64,000 bases of DNA, taken from Micromonospora echinofusca (GTDB taxonomy: Bacteria; Actinomycetota; Actinomycetes; Mycobacteriales; Micromonosporaceae). The stretch is taken from contig NZ_LT607733.1 of NCBI RefSeq assembly GCF_900091445.1, forward strand, positions 744,001 to 808,000. The letters run 5' to 3'. Position 1 is the first letter of the stretch, and each line of letters begins with the position of its first letter. The notes below the pieces were generated by a model that made no database searches, was not told the origin of the DNA, and saw only the letters and a list, made by a program, of their open reading frames with translations. Shown piece after piece: positions 27,480 through 37,079 of this stretch. The position numbers and the translations under genes are program-made.

Positions 27480-28517
27480 GTGACAGGTCAGGGCGAGATC
27501 GTCCACATCGGCGGCTACACGGCGCACAGCGGGGGTCGGGGCACCGGCATCGTCGCGGCGCGGCGGGACCCCGCCTCGGGTGAGCTGACCCCGCTCGGCA
27601 CCGTCGCGACGACCCCCTCGCCGTCGTTCCTCGTCCGGCACCCGCGGCTGCCCGTGCTGTACGCCGTGAACGAGCTGCCCGACGGGCAGGTGAGCGCCTT
27701 CCGGGTCGGCGCCGACGGCGACCTCACCCCGCTCGGCAGCCGGCCCACCGGGGGCGCGGAGCCCTGCCACCTGGCGGTCGTGCCGGGCGGCGACCACCTC
27801 GTCGTGGCCAACTACGGCGGCGGCAGCGTGACGGTGTTCCCGCTCGACCCCGACGGGTTGCCGGGCGAGCGCAGCGACCTGGTGGAGCACGAGGGGCACG
27901 GGCCGGACCCGGAACGCCAGGACCGGGCGCACGCCCACATGGTGAACCCGGCTCCGGGCCGGGGCCCGCTGCTCGCCGTCGACCTCGGCACCGACTCGAT
28001 CTACCGCTACGACCTGGACGCCGCCACCGGCCGGCTGGTGCCCCGGGCGCCCCGGGTGCGTACGGCCGCCGGCGTCGGTCCCCGGCACCTGGCCCGGCAC
28101 CCCGACGGGCGGCGCTGCTGGGTGGCGGGGGAGCTGGACGGCTCGGTCACCGCCTACGAGCTGACCGACGACGGGGCGCTGCACCAGCGGGGCCGGGTCG
28201 AGGCCAGCGACCGGCCCGGGCACGTCCAGCCGTCGGAGATCGCGGTCGGCCCGGACGGGCGGCACCTCTACGTCGCCAACCGGGGGGTGGGCACCGTCGC
28301 GGTCTTCGCCGTCTCCGGTGAGCTGCCGGAGCTCGTCGCCGAGGTGGACACGGGCGGCGAGTGGCCGCGGCACTTCGCCCGGGCCGGGGAGCACCTCTAC
28401 GTCGCCGACGAGCGGGCCGACATGGTCCGGGTCTTCCGGGTGGACGCGGCCACCGGCGTACCGGCTCCGGTCGGGGAGCCCGTGGCGGTGCCGAGCCCGA
28501 CCTGCGTGCTGCCCTGA
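27480..28517 (+). CDS. Lactonase-family seven-bladed beta-propeller
   Basis: Protein of 345 aa of the 6-phosphogluconolactonase-type propeller family (PF10282). Repeated blade strands are visible: FLVRHPRLPVLYAVNE, VAPGGDHL-like turns (VPGGDHLVVANYGGGSV), PRHLARHPDGRRCWVAGE and VGPDGRHLYVANRG. Family members hydrolyse 6-phosphogluconolactone or related lactones; many others have unknown substrates. GTG at 27480 follows GGAGGGCGG. No signal peptide. It stands alone on its strand between the conservon and the VWA gene. Confidence 0.85.
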   Translation: MTGQGEIVHIGGYTAHSGGRGTGIVAARRDPASGELTPLGTVATTPSPSFLVRHPRLPVLYAVNELPDGQVSAFRVGADGDLTPLGSRPTGGAEPCHLAVVPGGDHLVVANYGGGSVTVFPLDPDGLPGERSDLVEHEGHGPDPERQDRAHAHMVNPAPGRGPLLAVDLGTDSIYRYDLDAATGRLVPRAPRVRTAAGVGPRHLARHPDGRRCWVAGELDGSVTAYELTDDGALHQRGRVEASDRPGHVQPSEIAVGPDGRHLYVANRGVGTVAVFAVSGELPELVAEVDTGGEWPRHFARAGEHLYVADERADMVRVFRVDAATGVPAPVGEPVAVPSPTCVLP

Positions 28518-28650
28518 CCAGCCACGACGTCCGCAGGGTCACTCCTGCGGGGCGGCGCCGTCACGTGAAGTGACGATTTGGCGATCAACTATTTCTCCTG
28601 CGTAACTTTCGTCCGAACGGCCGTGGCAGTTGTCCTGACAGGTCCGCAAG

Positions 28651-30420
28651 ATGGTCAGCGTGTCAGCAGGCCGCCATCGCATGCGTACGAACCTCCACGC
28701 AGCCACCGCAGCCGCCGCCGTGGGCGTCCTCGCCGTCACGGCCGGCGGCTGGTTCGGCTACCGGCAGCTGACGCAACCCGACTGCTCGGGGCGGCTCGAA
28801 CTCTCCGTCGCGGTGGCGGCCGAACTCGCGCCGGCGGTCGACGACGCCGCCGCGCAGTGGGTGAAGGACGGCGCCGCGGTGGGCGACACCTGCATCGCGG
28901 TGAACGTCACGGCGTCCGATCCCGTCGACGTGGCCGCGACGGTCGCCGCCAAGCACGGCGTCACCCTGGCCGGCGTGGGGCAGGCCAGCGGCACGTCGGT
29001 CAGCCCGGACGTCTGGGTGCCCGACTCCTCCACGTGGCTGCTGCGGCTCAAGACCGGCGGCGCCACCGCCTTCGAGCCCGGCAACGGGGCGTCCATCGCG
29101 CGCAGCCCGGTGGTCGTGGCGATGCCGGAGCCGGTCGCGACCCGGCTGGGCTGGCCGCAGAAGAAGTTCAGCTGGACCCAGCTCCTGCAACAGGTGCAGA
29201 GCGACAAGCCGTTGCGCACCGGGATCGTCGAGCCGACCCGCGACGCCGCCGGCCTGTCCGGCCTGCTCTCGCTGACGGCCGCCGCCAGCGCCTCCGGCGG
29301 CCCCGACGCCGAGAAGGAGAAGGTCGCCGCGCTGCGGGCGCTGGCCACCGACCGCTCGGCGCTGCGGCCGGACCTGCTCGCCCGGTTCCCCACCGCCTCG
29401 GACCCGACGACGATCGCGAGCAGCCTGGGTGCGGCGGCGCTCTCGGAAGAGGACGTGATCCAGTACAACAGCAAGAAGCCGCCGGTGCGGCTGGCCGCGC
29501 TCTACCTGGAGCCGGCACCCGCGGCGCTGGACTACCCGTACGCGGTGCTGCCCGGCATCGAGCCGGCCAAGGCGTCGGCGGCGCGGGTGCTCTACGAGGT
29601 GCTCAGCAGCGACAGCTTCCGTGACCGGCTGGCGAGCCGGTCGCTGCGCGCGCCGGACGGCAACTGGGGGGCGGGCTTCGACGCGCCGCAGGGTGCGCCC
29701 AGTCCGGCCGGTGGCGCGCCGGCCCCGCCGACCAACGGCGGCGGCTCGGCTGCCGGCGGGCTCGACCCGCAGGCCATGGACCGGGCGGTCTCCAGTTGGT
29801 CGATCGCCACCCAGTCCGGCCGGATGCTCGCCGTCATCGACGTCTCCGGCTCGATGAAGGAGAAGGTGGCCAACGCGGGCAACGCGACCCGGCAGCAGGT
29901 CACCGTCGAGGCGGCCCGTCGAGGGCTGAACCTCTTCGACGACTCCTGGTCGATCGGTCTCTGGACGTTCTCCACCCAGCTGGTGGGCGCCCGCGACCAC
30001 CGGGAGCTGCTGCCCATCGGGCCGTTGTCCCGTCAGCGTGGCAAGCTGGAGCAGTCCCTCGGCTCGATCCGCTCCTCGACCGGCAACACCGGCCTCTACG
30101 ACACGGTGCTGGCGGCCTACCAGAAGGTGCAGGACAACTGGGAGCCCGGCCGGGTGAACTCGATCGTGCTCTTCACCGACGGCAAGAACGAGGACTCCGA
30201 CGGCATCACGCAGCAGAAGCTGCTGGGCGAACTCAACAAGATCAAGGACCCGGAGCGGCCCGTCCAGGTCGTGATCATCGGTATCGGCGGCGACGTGAGC
30301 AAGGCCGAGCTGAAGTCGATCACCGACGTCACCGGCGGCGGGGCGTTCGTCACCGAGGACCCGACCAAGATCGGCGACATCTTCCTCAAGGCGATCGCCT
30401 TGCGCAAGGCTCCGGCCTGA
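28651..30420 (+). CDS. Substrate-binding-like and von Willebrand A domain protein
   Basis: A 589-aa exported or membrane-anchored protein: an N-terminal hydrophobic segment (about 16-35 from ATG 28651), a periplasmic-binding-protein-like domain (about 45-340), a Pro/Gly/Ala linker (about 350-370) and a VWA domain with the metal site DVSGSM (about residue 397) and LFTDGKNED. VWA domains mediate metal-dependent protein contacts; the fused binding domain suggests a surface complex or ligand sensing. ATG at 28681 is an alternative start, leaving the membrane segment intact. I cannot name a partner; the next gene is a glycan-initiating transferase. Confidence 0.82.
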   Translation: MVSVSAGRHRMRTNLHAATAAAAVGVLAVTAGGWFGYRQLTQPDCSGRLELSVAVAAELAPAVDDAAAQWVKDGAAVGDTCIAVNVTASDPVDVAATVAAKHGVTLAGVGQASGTSVSPDVWVPDSSTWLLRLKTGGATAFEPGNGASIARSPVVVAMPEPVATRLGWPQKKFSWTQLLQQVQSDKPLRTGIVEPTRDAAGLSGLLSLTAAASASGGPDAEKEKVAALRALATDRSALRPDLLARFPTASDPTTIASSLGAAALSEEDVIQYNSKKPPVRLAALYLEPAPAALDYPYAVLPGIEPAKASAARVLYEVLSSDSFRDRLASRSLRAPDGNWGAGFDAPQGAPSPAGGAPAPPTNGGGSAAGGLDPQAMDRAVSSWSIATQSGRMLAVIDVSGSMKEKVANAGNATRQQVTVEAARRGLNLFDDSWSIGLWTFSTQLVGARDHRELLPIGPLSRQRGKLEQSLGSIRSSTGNTGLYDTVLAAYQKVQDNWEPGRVNSIVLFTDGKNEDSDGITQQKLLGELNKIKDPERPVQVVIIGIGGDVSKAELKSITDVTGGGAFVTEDPTKIGDIFLKAIALRKAPA

Positions 30421-30633
30421 GCCGCCGCGCAGCGGGGAGCGGGTCCGGCGTGCGGGACCGGGTGCCGTGGGCCCTTTCCTCGAAAGGGGTTCCTCGGGGA
30501 AAGTAGTGACGGCAATGCGTCCGAAGCAATCGGCGACCATGGTTGTCGGGGCAGGATGTCCTGGTGCCCCCGTGACGGGCCCGCGACCCGGGCCCGGCCG
30601 GCGGGCCGTCGGCGACCGAAGTGGGGAGGGCCG

Positions 30634-32115
30634 GTGACCTCAGCGACGCTGTTGACCCCCGCCAGCACGTCGTCGAGACCGGACGAACCACGACCAGGGC
30701 CGGCCCGCACCCGCGAGCGCGCCTACGTCCGCTCCCTGGTGGTGCTGGACACCACCGTCCTGACCGTCGCCGTGCTCGTCGGCTACGTCGCCCGGTTCGG
30801 CGACGACGCCCCCGGCGGCTCGAAGATCCCCTACGTCCTGGTCGCCCCGGGGCTGGTGCTCGCCTGGCTGGTCTCGCTGCGGGTGCTGCGCTGCTACGAC
30901 GACCGCGTCCTCGGCTACGGCGCCGACGAGTACCGGCGGGTCGGCACCGCCAGCCTGCGCCTCGCCGGCGGTATCGCGATCGCCGGCTACATCGCCGACG
31001 TGGGCGTCTCCCGGGGATTCCTCGGCATCTCGTTCGCCGTCGGGATGCTCGGCCTGGAGGTGGCCCGGTTCGCCGCCCGCAAGCGGTTGCACCGGGCGCG
31101 GTCCGAGGGTGCCGGCTGGTCGCGCAAGGTGCTGGTGGTCGGCGACACCGCGCACGTGCTGGAGCTGGTGCACACGCTGCGCCGCGAGCCGTACGCGGGC
31201 TACCAGGTGGTCGGCGCGTGCATCCCGGACGCGCTGCTCGCCCCGGTGGCCCAGCGGCTGGGCGACGTGCCGGTGGTCGGTTCGTTCCGGGGCATCCCCG
31301 AGGCGGCCACCGCCATCGGCGCGGACACCGTCGCGGTGACCGCCTCCGGCGAGCTGACCGCCACCCGGCTGCGGCGGCTGGGTTGGCAGCTGGAGGGCAC
31401 CGGCATCGACCTGGTGGTGGCCCCGGCGCTGACCGACGTCGCCGGCCCGCGCATCCACACCCGGCCGGTCGCCGGGCTGCCGCTGATCCACGTCGAGGCG
31501 CCGGAGTTCCGGGGGGCCCGCAAGCTGGTCAAGGGCTTCGTCGACCGGGCTGTCTCCTCGGTGGCCCTGACGCTGCTGCTGCCGTTGCTGGCCGCCATCG
31601 CGCTGGCCATCAAGATCGACAGTCGGGGCCCGGTGCTGTTCCGGCAGACCCGCGTCGGGCAGGGCGGGCGGGAGTTCGGCGTCTACAAGTTCCGCACCAT
31701 GGTGGTCGACGCCGACGCCCTGCTGGCCGCGCTGGCCGCCCGCAACGAGACCGACGGCCTGATGTTCAAGATGCGCGACGACCCGCGGGTGACCCGGATC
31801 GGGCGGCTGTTGCGCAAGTGGTCGCTGGACGAGCTGCCGCAGCTGGTCAACGTCCTGCTCGGGCACATGAGCCTGGTCGGCCCCCGTCCGCCGCTGCCCT
31901 CGGAGGTGGCCCGCTACGACGGCGACGTGGCCCGCCGCCTGCTGGTCAAGCCGGGCATGACGGGGCTCTGGCAGGTCAGCGGCCGGTCCGACCTGAGCTG
32001 GGAGGACGGCATCCGGCTCGACCTCTACTACGTGGAGAACTGGTCGCTCGCGGCCGACCTGACGATCCTGTGGAAGACCTTCGGCGCGGTGGTCAACAGT
32101 CGCGGGGCGTACTGA
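30634..32115 (+). CDS. Polyprenyl-phosphate sugar-1-phosphate transferase
   Basis: Integral membrane enzyme of 493 aa that starts exopolysaccharide or glycan synthesis by moving a sugar-1-phosphate to undecaprenyl phosphate (WcaJ/CpsE type). It has about four N-terminal membrane helices, a nucleotide-binding-like central domain, and a C-terminal bacterial sugar transferase domain with KIDSRGPVLFRQTRVG, YKFRTMV, KWSLDELPQL, GPRPPLP and GMTGLWQVSGRSDL. The GTG at 30634 follows GGGGAGGG; the frame is open to 30556 but that stretch is not membrane-like. No glycosyltransferase cluster accompanies it here, which is unusual for such initiators. Confidence 0.9.
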   Translation: MTSATLLTPASTSSRPDEPRPGPARTRERAYVRSLVVLDTTVLTVAVLVGYVARFGDDAPGGSKIPYVLVAPGLVLAWLVSLRVLRCYDDRVLGYGADEYRRVGTASLRLAGGIAIAGYIADVGVSRGFLGISFAVGMLGLEVARFAARKRLHRARSEGAGWSRKVLVVGDTAHVLELVHTLRREPYAGYQVVGACIPDALLAPVAQRLGDVPVVGSFRGIPEAATAIGADTVAVTASGELTATRLRRLGWQLEGTGIDLVVAPALTDVAGPRIHTRPVAGLPLIHVEAPEFRGARKLVKGFVDRAVSSVALTLLLPLLAAIALAIKIDSRGPVLFRQTRVGQGGREFGVYKFRTMVVDADALLAALAARNETDGLMFKMRDDPRVTRIGRLLRKWSLDELPQLVNVLLGHMSLVGPRPPLPSEVARYDGDVARRLLVKPGMTGLWQVSGRSDLSWEDGIRLDLYYVENWSLAADLTILWKTFGAVVNSRGAY

Positions 32116-32121
32116 GCCCGC

Positions 32122-33252
32122 TCAGTCCTGCGGGCCCGTCCAGTCGAGACAGACCACCACCGCGTCGTCGATCAGGTCGCCGGCGACGAACGCACGCAGG
32201 TCGCCGATCAGCGAGCGGACGGCGTCCAGCGGCTCCATCGGCCCGGTCCGGCGCAGGAACCTGTCCAGCGCGCTCTCGCCGTACCGGACGCTCTGCCCGG
32301 TGGCGTCGATGACGCCGTCGCTGACCACGAAGAGCCGGTCGTCGCGGCACAGCTCGAAGCACTGCTCCTGGTAGTCGGTGGCCTCGAACATGCCGAGCGG
32401 GAACTGCGCCTCCAACGGCAGCTCCCGCACGTCCCCGTCGCGCAGCAGCACCAGGCGGGGCGACCCGGCGTCGACGACGGTGAGCCGCCCCGAGCGCAGG
32501 TCCAGCTCCATCAGCAGCACCGCGATGTGCCGGTCGCCCCGGTGCAGGTCGTAGACGGCCTGGTCGGCGAGGGCCGCCTGGTCGGCGAGGCCGAGCCCGG
32601 ACCGGCGGGCGTTGCGCAGCGCGTGGGTGGCGAGCGCGGTCAGCATCGCGGCGGCCACCCCCTCGCCCGTGCCGTTGATGGTCGACAACCAGACCCGGGT
32701 GCCGTCGTCGGACCAGTCGAAGCTGTCGCCGCGTACCGCGTACGCCGGTTCCAGCTGCCCGGCCAGGCGGAACGACGGGCGGGTCCGGCTGCGGCCAGGC
32801 AGCAGCTCCCACTGCATCTCGGCGGCGAGGGTGAGCCGCCTGCTGCGGCTTGCCATCCGGTACACGTCCGTGCCGTCGGTGACGGCGGCGATCTCGTGGG
32901 CGAGCGCGGTCGCGATCTCCGTCAGCTCGTCGAGCGCGCCCGGCCGCGTCGGCACGGGGGCCACCACCAGTACGCCCCGGCGTTCCCCGCGCATCGACAC
33001 GGGAAGGTAGCCGGTGTCGTCGGCGACGATCGGGGCCTGGTGGTCGAAGCAGCGCCAGGCGGGGTGCCCCGGTGTGGTGACGGGCTCGTCCCCGAGCAGC
33101 GGCAGCAGGGCGGCCAGCCGGTAGTCGACCTGGAGCAGCTCCACCCGGGTCGTCCCGTAGCCCGCGGCCAGGACGTCGGCGATCCGGTCCAGCAGGAGAT
33201 CGGCGGGCGCCTCGTTGAGGACGTGCCGTGCCCGGTTGACCGGTTCGCTCAT
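32122..33252 (-). CDS. SpoIIE-type PP2C phosphatase with GAF-like domain (site partly altered)
   Basis: Protein of 376 aa: an N-terminal GAF-like sensor (about 15-150) and a C-terminal PP2C/SpoIIE domain that would dephosphorylate anti-sigma-factor antagonists or similar regulators. The metal-binding motif normally read GDVXGXG is INGTGEG here, so an expected Asp is Asn. RGDSFDW keeps the first Asp, and DLIDDAVVV keeps the last pair. Activity may be reduced or use a different metal geometry. ATG at 33252 is preferred over the adjacent ATG at 33255 for better spacing from AAGGAG. Divergent from the MarR gene, 57 bases away. Confidence 0.82.
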   Translation of the reverse strand: MSEPVNRARHVLNEAPADLLLDRIADVLAAGYGTTRVELLQVDYRLAALLPLLGDEPVTTPGHPAWRCFDHQAPIVADDTGYLPVSMRGERRGVLVVAPVPTRPGALDELTEIATALAHEIAAVTDGTDVYRMASRSRRLTLAAEMQWELLPGRSRTRPSFRLAGQLEPAYAVRGDSFDWSDDGTRVWLSTINGTGEGVAAAMLTALATHALRNARRSGLGLADQAALADQAVYDLHRGDRHIAVLLMELDLRSGRLTVVDAGSPRLVLLRDGDVRELPLEAQFPLGMFEATDYQEQCFELCRDDRLFVVSDGVIDATGQSVRYGESALDRFLRRTGPMEPLDAVRSLIGDLRAFVAGDLIDDAVVVCLDWTGPQD

Positions 33253-33309
33253 CATCGCTCCTTCAGCACGAGCCCAGACCAGTGGATTCGGAGTAGTCTC
33301 GGGCCCACC

Positions 33310-33882
33310 ATGGCGGAAGTACACGGTCCCGACGGACCCGAGACGAGTATGGCCGTCGAGCTCGACGCGGTGGCCGGTGCCCTGCTGACGGTCTGGGAGG
33401 CCGCGCGCGAGCGCACGACCAGTCGGGTCTCGGGCGCGCAGTTGCGCGCGATCATGCTCGTCGAGCAGCACGAGGGAATCAACCTGCGCCGCCTGGCCAC
33501 CGGGCTCGACATGCTGCTCTCCTCCGCCAGCCGACTCTGCGACCGCCTGGTGGCGGCGGGCATGTTGGAACGCGAGCCCGGCCGGTTCGACCGGCGGGAG
33601 ATCGCGCTGCACCTCACCCCGGAGGCGCGCCGGCTCCTCACGGAGCTGCGGGACGACCGGCGCCAGCAGCTCGCGGCGATCCTCGCCGACATGACCCCCG
33701 AGGGGCGGCAGGCCCTGCTGCGCGGCATGCGGGAGTTCGACGAGGCGGCCCGCCACCGCGACGCGTCCGTGGAGTCCGTCGAGGCGGCCGGCCCCTGGCC
33801 GGGCGTGCCGAGGGAGCGCGCGGCAACCCTGCCGACGCAGGAGCGGTCCGGAAACGGGCCGCGGGTGGCCAGGACGGCCTGA
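33310..33882 (+). CDS. MarR-family transcriptional regulator
   Basis: Winged-helix regulator of 190 aa with the MarR pattern: LRAIMLVEQHEGINLRRLATGLDM, SSASRLCDRLVAAGMLEREPGRFDRREIAL (recognition helix and wing) and a C-terminal dimerization helix. The last 40 residues are a disordered tail. ATG at 33310 gives the longer form and ATG at 33349 a 177-residue one; neither has a strong ribosome site. A -10-like TAGTCT at 33292-33297 hints at a leaderless or short-leader transcript. It lies between two SpoIIE-type phosphatase genes, so it may control them; the ligand is unknown. Confidence 0.82.
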   Translation: MAEVHGPDGPETSMAVELDAVAGALLTVWEAARERTTSRVSGAQLRAIMLVEQHEGINLRRLATGLDMLLSSASRLCDRLVAAGMLEREPGRFDRREIALHLTPEARRLLTELRDDRRQQLAAILADMTPEGRQALLRGMREFDEAARHRDASVESVEAAGPWPGVPRERAATLPTQERSGNGPRVARTA

Positions 33883-34039
33883 CCCGGGCGCCCCGCTCAC
33901 GACCAGGCCGTCACGTTCCCGGCAGCACGGCGGCCGACGTGGTCCTGCCCCGTCCCGCCGGGCGCAGGCGCTCGGGGTCGAAGACGTCGAAGTGCCCGCG
34001 TCGAGCCGCCCGGGCGCTGCCGCTCGGCACGAGGGCGGG

Positions 34040-35710
34040 TCAGGCCGGCGCCGCCGCGACGACCAGCATCGCGATGTCGTCCTGGCTCTGCCCGTCGAGC
34101 CACCCGTCGAGGGCTTCCAGCAGCCGGTCGACCAGCTCCGCCGGCGTCGACCCGGCGGCCGCGGCGAGCGCCGCGTGCAGCCGTTCCTCACCGAACATCT
34201 CCTGACCGCCGGGGCCGCCGCGCGCCTCGACCACCCCGTTGGTGTACGCGAACAGCAGCTCACCGGGGGCGAGGCGGAACTCGGCCTCGGCGAAGCGGGC
34301 GGCGGCGAGCGCGCCCACCGGCATCCCGCCGACCGCCACGGGGCTGACCCCGCCGTCGGCGCGTACGCGCAGCGGGGAGGGGTGGCCGCCGCCGGCGATC
34401 CGGACGGTGAACCCGCCGTCGGCCGCGGCTTCGAGGGTGCCGAGCAGCAGGGTGGTGAACTGGCTGCGGCGGGCGGCGTCCGGGGCGTCGAAGAGCGCCT
34501 GGTTGAGCAGCCGCATCAGCTCCAGGGGCCGCTGCTCGACCAGGCGCAGGGTCCGCAGGGACTGGCGGACCCGACCGGTGAGCACGGCCGCGCCGACGCC
34601 CTTGCCGGCCACGTCGCCGAGCGCGAAGATCGCGCCCCCCGGGACGGGGAACACGTCGTAGAAGTCGCCCCCGATGCGCAGCCGGTCGCCGGCCGCCCGG
34701 TAACCGCCGGCGAGGGCGGCGCCCGGTACGGCCGGCAGGTCGGGCGGGAGCAGGCTGTGCTGGAGCACCCGGGCCAGGTGGACCTGCTCGCCGTAGAGGT
34801 CGGCGGCGCCGAGGGCCGTGCCCGCGCGGGTGGCGAACTCCCGGGCCAGCTCGACGTCGCGGCCGTCGAAGCCGGCACGCCCGGCGCGGCGGACCAGCAC
34901 CAGGGCGCCGATGGTGCGCCCGGCGCCCCGCATCGGGCTGACCAGCACGGTGCCGGGGCGGCCGAAGTCGGCCGGCAGCACGGTGGCCGGGTCGGCCGCC
35001 TCCGCGTCCGGCCAGGGGGACGGGCCCACCGCGTGGCCGGCCAGCGCCTCGGCCAGACCGGGCAGCGAGCCGGTCAACGGCCACGTCGCCAGGCCTGTCG
35101 CCGGGGCGGCTTCGGTCCCGTCGTACCGGATCCAGTGCGGCTGATCCGCCGCCGGCGGGGGCGGCAGGTGCACCACCAGAGCCAGGTCGGCGAGGTAGGG
35201 CACGGGCAGGGTCGCGGCGGTGCGCAGCGTCTGCTCACGCTGGAGGGAGAGCCCGAGCCGGTTGCCGGCCTGGGCGAGGAACATCGTGCGGGACCGCTCG
35301 ACGTGCAGCGCCTCGGTGCGCGCGTGTTCCTCGGTGACGTCCCGCACATACCAGGCGTGCCGCCCGTCGGCCAGGTCGCGCCGTACGCCACGCAGGCGGC
35401 GACCGCCGTGCTCGGCGTCGAAGGCGTCCGCCCCGGCGTCGACCGCCCGCGCCACGGCCGGCACCGCGCAGGCGCGCAGGTCCGTGCCGGGCGCGAGCTC
35501 GGGGAGCAGCGCGGTGGCCGTCGCGTTGACCAGCGTCACCAGCCCCGCCCGGTCGACCGTCACGACCGCCTCGGTGAGCCCGTCGAGCACCTCGCGGGTG
35601 AGCCGGGAGTCGGCCGGCGGCGTGGTGCCGGGGGAGCGGTCGGGGCGGGGGTGGGCGGGTTGCCCGCCGTCGGCCGGGCCCGTGACACCGCCTCGGGAAG
35701 CGGTGGTCAC
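34040..35710 (-). CDS. PAS-GAF-SpoIIE PP2C phosphatase
   Basis: Cytoplasmic signalling phosphatase of 556 aa: PAS domain (about 35-130, LDGLTEAVVTVDRAGLVTLVN), GAF domain (about 150-320) and SpoIIE PP2C domain (about 340-556) with all metal motifs intact (RIGGDFYDVF, GDVAGKG, GQSQDDIAML). Such proteins dephosphorylate anti-sigma antagonist proteins in response to signals read by PAS and GAF. The GTG start at 35710 is inferred because the PAS domain starts soon after; in-frame GTG at 35764 and ATG at 35809 are possible. Compare the 376-residue phosphatase nearby, whose metal site is altered. Confidence 0.85.
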   Translation of the reverse strand: MTTASRGGVTGPADGGQPAHPRPDRSPGTTPPADSRLTREVLDGLTEAVVTVDRAGLVTLVNATATALLPELAPGTDLRACAVPAVARAVDAGADAFDAEHGGRRLRGVRRDLADGRHAWYVRDVTEEHARTEALHVERSRTMFLAQAGNRLGLSLQREQTLRTAATLPVPYLADLALVVHLPPPPAADQPHWIRYDGTEAAPATGLATWPLTGSLPGLAEALAGHAVGPSPWPDAEAADPATVLPADFGRPGTVLVSPMRGAGRTIGALVLVRRAGRAGFDGRDVELAREFATRAGTALGAADLYGEQVHLARVLQHSLLPPDLPAVPGAALAGGYRAAGDRLRIGGDFYDVFPVPGGAIFALGDVAGKGVGAAVLTGRVRQSLRTLRLVEQRPLELMRLLNQALFDAPDAARRSQFTTLLLGTLEAAADGGFTVRIAGGGHPSPLRVRADGGVSPVAVGGMPVGALAAARFAEAEFRLAPGELLFAYTNGVVEARGGPGGQEMFGEERLHAALAAAAGSTPAELVDRLLEALDGWLDGQSQDDIAMLVVAAAPA

Positions 35711-35837
35711 CGCCGCTCGCCGGGCACCCCGGTCTGTCGACCTGTGCGCATGCTGGTCGTGCACTCCTCGGATGTGGGTCGTTGCCTCGGGGCAAGCGTA
35801 CCGAGGCAAAGCCGCGTCGCCACCGGAGGAACGGGGC

Positions 35838-37076
35838 TCAGGCCGGGCGGGCCAGCCAGCCGGCCGGCCGAGCCAGGATCCGGCGTACCACCGAACCGGC
35901 CCCGCCGACGGCCGCGGCGGCGGCGCCGAGGGTCGCCGGGCGGACGGTGACGGGGGACCAGGCCGCGGTGAGCACCCGCCGGGAGATCTCGGCGAGCACC
36001 GGCGGGCGCAGCCACGGCGCCAGCGGGGCGTATCCGCCGCCGAGCACCACGGTGTCCAGGTCCAGCAGGTTCACCACGCCGGCGAGGGCGACGCCCAGGG
36101 CGGTCCCGGCCCCGGCCAGGGCCCGCAGCGCGGCGGGGTCGCCGGCCCCGGCCAGCTCGGCCAGCCGGGTCGTCGCGGTGTCCGCCGGCAGGTCCGCGCC
36201 GGCGAGGCCGGCCGCCGCAAGGATGGCCTCCTGACCGGTGTACGTCTCCAGGCAGCCCCGGCTGCCGCACCGGCAGGGCGGGCCGTCGGGCCGGATCGGG
36301 AGGTGGCCGATCTCGCCGCTCCAGCCGCGTGCGCCCCGGTAGAGGGCACCGTCGAGCACGATCCCGGCGCCGATGCCGACCTCGCCGGAGATGTGCAGGA
36401 AGCTGGGCCGGCCGGCCGGACCGGCGTGCAGCTCGCCCAGCGCGGCGAGGTTGGCCTCGTTGTCGACCACCAGCGGCGGCACGCCGTCGACGTGCGCGGT
36501 CAGCGGCGGCCCCTTCCCGAGCAGCGCCGGGACGGGCACGTCGCGCCAGCCGAGGTTCGGCGCGAGGCGGACCAGGCCGGCGTCGTCGACCAGGCCCGGC
36601 ACCGCGAGGGCCGCGCCGGCCAGGGTCAGCCCCTCGCGGGTGGCGTCGGCGCGGGCGTGCGCGGCCAGGTCCGCGAGCCGGGCGAGCGCCTCGGCGGCGG
36701 AGAGGGGCCGCAGGTCGGCGCGGCGCACGGTGTGGTGGCGGACCCGACCGGCGAGGTCCACCACGCAGGCGGCCAGGTAGTCGACGTTGATCTCCAGGCC
36801 GAGCCCGGCCGGCCCGTCGGTGGCGAGCACCAGGCCCCTCGACGGCCGGCCCGCGCCGGTGCGCGGCGTCGGCTCCGCCTCGGTGACCAGCCGGCCGGCG
36901 AGCAGGTCCTCCACGACGGCCGAGACCGTGGCCCGGGTGAGGCCGGTGCCGGCGGCCAGCTCGGCCCGGGAGGGCGGGCGGTCGGCGGCGGCGATCCGGC
37001 CGAGCACCACGGCGAGGTTCCACTCGCGCAGGCTGCCCTGGCGTACGGCCCCGGGCGGGGCGTCGGGTCGGGTCAC
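35838..37076 (-). CDS. xylR: ROK-family repressor, XylR-like
   Basis: Sugar-responsive regulator of 412 aa: an N-terminal winged helix (about 15-75, SRAELAAGTGLTRATVSAVVEDLLAGRLV) and a ROK sugar-kinase-like domain with GEVGIGAGIVLDG, the GEIGHLP motif and the zinc site CRCGSRGCLE. It is divergent from xylA and an operator-like site lies between them, the classic arrangement of the actinobacterial xylose repressor. The GTG at 37076 is only three bases from the -35 box of the xylA promoter. The frame is open further upstream, but that would run through the xylA promoter and into xylA itself. Confidence 0.85.
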   Translation of the reverse strand: MTRPDAPPGAVRQGSLREWNLAVVLGRIAAADRPPSRAELAAGTGLTRATVSAVVEDLLAGRLVTEAEPTPRTGAGRPSRGLVLATDGPAGLGLEINVDYLAACVVDLAGRVRHHTVRRADLRPLSAAEALARLADLAAHARADATREGLTLAGAALAVPGLVDDAGLVRLAPNLGWRDVPVPALLGKGPPLTAHVDGVPPLVVDNEANLAALGELHAGPAGRPSFLHISGEVGIGAGIVLDGALYRGARGWSGEIGHLPIRPDGPPCRCGSRGCLETYTGQEAILAAAGLAGADLPADTATTRLAELAGAGDPAALRALAGAGTALGVALAGVVNLLDLDTVVLGGGYAPLAPWLRPPVLAEISRRVLTAAWSPVTVRPATLGAAAAAVGGAGSVVRRILARPAGWLARPA

Positions 37077-37079
37077 CCC

